Source of the DNA: Treponema sp. | Lineage (GTDB): Bacteria > Spirochaetota > Spirochaetia > Treponematales > Breznakiellaceae | Reading direction: 5' to 3' | DNA length: 5,428 nt | NCBI GenBank assembly: GCA_031254795.1 | Contig: JAIRTS010000230.1 | Location: 1-5,428, forward strand | Part shown: piece by piece, positions 4,299 through 5,428 of the stretch | Position numbering within the stretch: the stretch's first letter is position 1 | Layout of the letters: every line of letters starts with the position of its first letter | The notes under the pieces: model-generated | Seen by the model: only the letters and a program-made list of their open reading frames with translations | What the model was told of the DNA's origin: nothing | Databases searched by the model: none | Made by a program: the position numbers and the translations under genes

Positions 4299-5428
4299 AT
4301 GAAGAAAAAATTTGTATTCATAATACTGACGCTGTCCGCGCTGAACGTCTTCGGGCAGGGAAAAGAGATCGCGTTGTTGCCCTTCACCGGCGGGCAGACA
4401 AGCGATGGGGAGTACATCGTGTCCGCGTTTGCGCGGCAGCGGGACTTGCGGAGCGCGTTTACCAAGGTGACTCTGGTGACTCGGACAACACAGGCGTTCA
4501 TGCAGTTTGAGCAGCGGTTCCAGCGCATGTCAGGGCTGACGGACGCGGACACGATCTTTGAGTTGGGGAAACAACTGAATGCCTCGCACGTGATGGCCGG
4601 ATATATAACGAAGTTTGGAAATCAAAATCTGGTGTTGGTGAGCGTCCTGGACGTTGAGAGCTTGCAACAGATAGCCGGAGACTACCAGACATATCAAAAC
4701 ATTGAAGAAATAGCTGACATGATCCCCGCTATGGCGCGGAATTTGGCGCGACACGTGAGGCGGGACACGAGCAAGCTGCCCGGCTTGTCCGTTCCACCGT
4801 TCGACAACATAAACGGGGTGAATGAGAGCGACGCGCAGGTATTGGCGCAGATATTGGCGATAGGGCTGGCGAACGGGAACAAGTACGCGGTGTTGCCGAG
4901 AACGGAGAGCCTGCAAAAAGTGCTTGAGGAGCATAACCGGCAACGGAGCGGACTGACGGATCAAGAACGGGTGAAGCGGCTGGGCGTCGGAAAGAACGCG
5001 CAATATGTGCTTGCAAGCTCGGCGCAGAAGCTGGGGACGCTGACCAGCTTTACCGCCGACGTGCTGGACATACGAGACGGCTCGTATATAGACGGGTATG
5101 AGAAACGCTACCAAAACTTTTCGCAGGGACTGGATCTGATGCCGGAGCTTGCCGCCGCGCTGAACGGGGATCCGGCGCAGGCGCTCTCGCCGGGGCAAAA
5201 ACCCATGCCCGCGAACATGGTGAGGATAGCGGGCGGGATGTTCACGATGGGAAGCCCTTCAACGGAGGCTGAGAGACTCAATGATGAGACACAGCGCAGT
5301 GTGACGATAAGCAAGCCATTCTATATCGGAAAGTATGAAGTGACGCAGAAGGAATGGGTCGAGGTGATGGGAAGCAATCCCAGCTATTTCAAGGGGGACA
5401 ACCTGCCGGTGGAATCCGTAAGCTGGTA
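4299..5428 (+). CDS. Secreted CsgG-like/SUMF1-domain protein, C-terminus cut off
   Basis: The frame stays open to the window end (376 complete codons). Residues 1-19 form a signal peptide: MKKK, a hydrophobic core, then V-F-G before Q20. No lipobox cysteine is seen, so an exported soluble protein is expected. Residues 24-149 and 163-288 are two copies of one domain resembling the CsgG/LpoB-type periplasmic fold (PF near the start, R-T, SGLTD, LG, NA, VLD, YQN). From M307 the sequence reads VRIAGGMFTMGS, then YIGKYEVTQKEW and NPSYFKGDNLPVESVSW, the opening of a formylglycine-generating-enzyme (SUMF1/PvdO-like) domain. The catalytic or copper-binding cysteines of true FGE lie further on, outside the window, so enzymatic activity cannot be judged; many such bacterial proteins are not sulfatase activators. 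Codon use differs from the mal genes (ATA for 12 of 18 Ile). It has its own promoter and appears independent of the mal operon. Confidence 0.88.
   Translation, partial: MKKKFVFIILTLSALNVFGQGKEIALLPFTGGQTSDGEYIVSAFARQRDLRSAFTKVTLVTRTTQAFMQFEQRFQRMSGLTDADTIFELGKQLNASHVMAGYITKFGNQNLVLVSVLDVESLQQIAGDYQTYQNIEEIADMIPAMARNLARHVRRDTSKLPGLSVPPFDNINGVNESDAQVLAQILAIGLANGNKYAVLPRTESLQKVLEEHNRQRSGLTDQERVKRLGVGKNAQYVLASSAQKLGTLTSFTADVLDIRDGSYIDGYEKRYQNFSQGLDLMPELAAALNGDPAQALSPGQKPMPANMVRIAGGMFTMGSPSTEAERLNDETQRSVTISKPFYIGKYEVTQKEWVEVMGSNPSYFKGDNLPVESVSW
4368..5162 (+). repeat. Coding region of a tandem duplicated protein domain
   Basis: Residues 24-149 (4368-4745) align with residues 163-288 (4785-5162) at a constant offset of 139 with no gap. 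By hand I count 31 identities in 126 positions, clustered in P28-F29/P167-F168, R62-T63/R201-T202, SGLTD 78-82/217-221, L89-G90/L228-G229, N94-A95/N233-A234, VLD 116-118/255-257 and YQN 132-134/271-273. The nucleotide copies are too diverged to recombine, so this is an old intragenic duplication. Confidence 0.8.

Noticed and set aside
4530..5198. Long minus-strand frame (222 codons) opposite the SUMF1-domain gene
   Set aside because: It lies wholly antisense to a gene with promoter, ribosome binding site, signal peptide and family motifs; its composition is rich in R, Q, H and L, as expected of a shadow frame in GC-rich DNA.
1..5428. tRNA, rRNA, CRISPR array or known riboswitch
   Set aside because: I saw no cloverleaf, no conserved rRNA stretch, no regularly spaced direct repeats and no familiar riboswitch core on either strand.

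Overview
The window reads as a spirochaete chromosome, most likely a relatively GC-rich Treponema of the insect-gut type. This is inferred from three things. The right-hand gene is a secreted SUMF1-domain protein of a style I associate with treponemes. The base composition looks balanced. Both promoters I can see are TTGRCA-17-TAYAYT with an extended -10 TG. No ribosomal or other phylogenetic marker is present, so the assignment is a judgement.

Layout, left to right. Positions 1-138 (minus strand) hold what looks like the N-terminus of an IS3-type OrfA transposase running off the left edge. Directly beside it a good sigma70-type promoter (132-160) points right. Positions 161-420 hold no gene I can defend, only fragments of open frame. 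Positions 421-464 form a 20-bp hairpin. An operon-like block of three plus-strand genes follows: a MalF/UgpA-type sugar ABC permease (522-1364), a MalG/UgpE-type permease (1361-2212, TTG start overlapping the previous stop) and a 4-alpha-glucanotransferase of the short GH77 type, malQ (2219-3745). A GC-rich hairpin follows at 3750-3774. Positions 3775-4212 are probably non-coding, with a start-less open frame that may be a gene relic. A second extended -10 promoter (4213-4241) and a strong ribosome binding site (4286-4292) lead into a secreted protein (4299 to beyond 5428). That protein has two tandem, diverged CsgG/LpoB-like domains followed by the start of a formylglycine-generating-enzyme (SUMF1) domain.

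How the genes fit together. The two permeases would form the membrane channel of a CUT1-family importer, and MalQ would disproportionate the imported malto-oligosaccharides in the cytoplasm. The linkage therefore suggests an alpha-glucan or maltodextrin substrate. The substrate-binding protein and the ATPase are both absent, so the transporter is incomplete within the window. The SUMF1-domain gene has its own promoter and different codon use (ATA for 12 of 18 isoleucines, against 3 of 22 in malQ), and appears functionally unrelated.

The observations most worth a second look are the exact, gap-free domain duplication in the SUMF1-domain protein, the hairpin in the mal leader, and a possible insertion-sequence-borne outward promoter upstream of the mal genes. 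I do not see a clearly new multi-gene system here.
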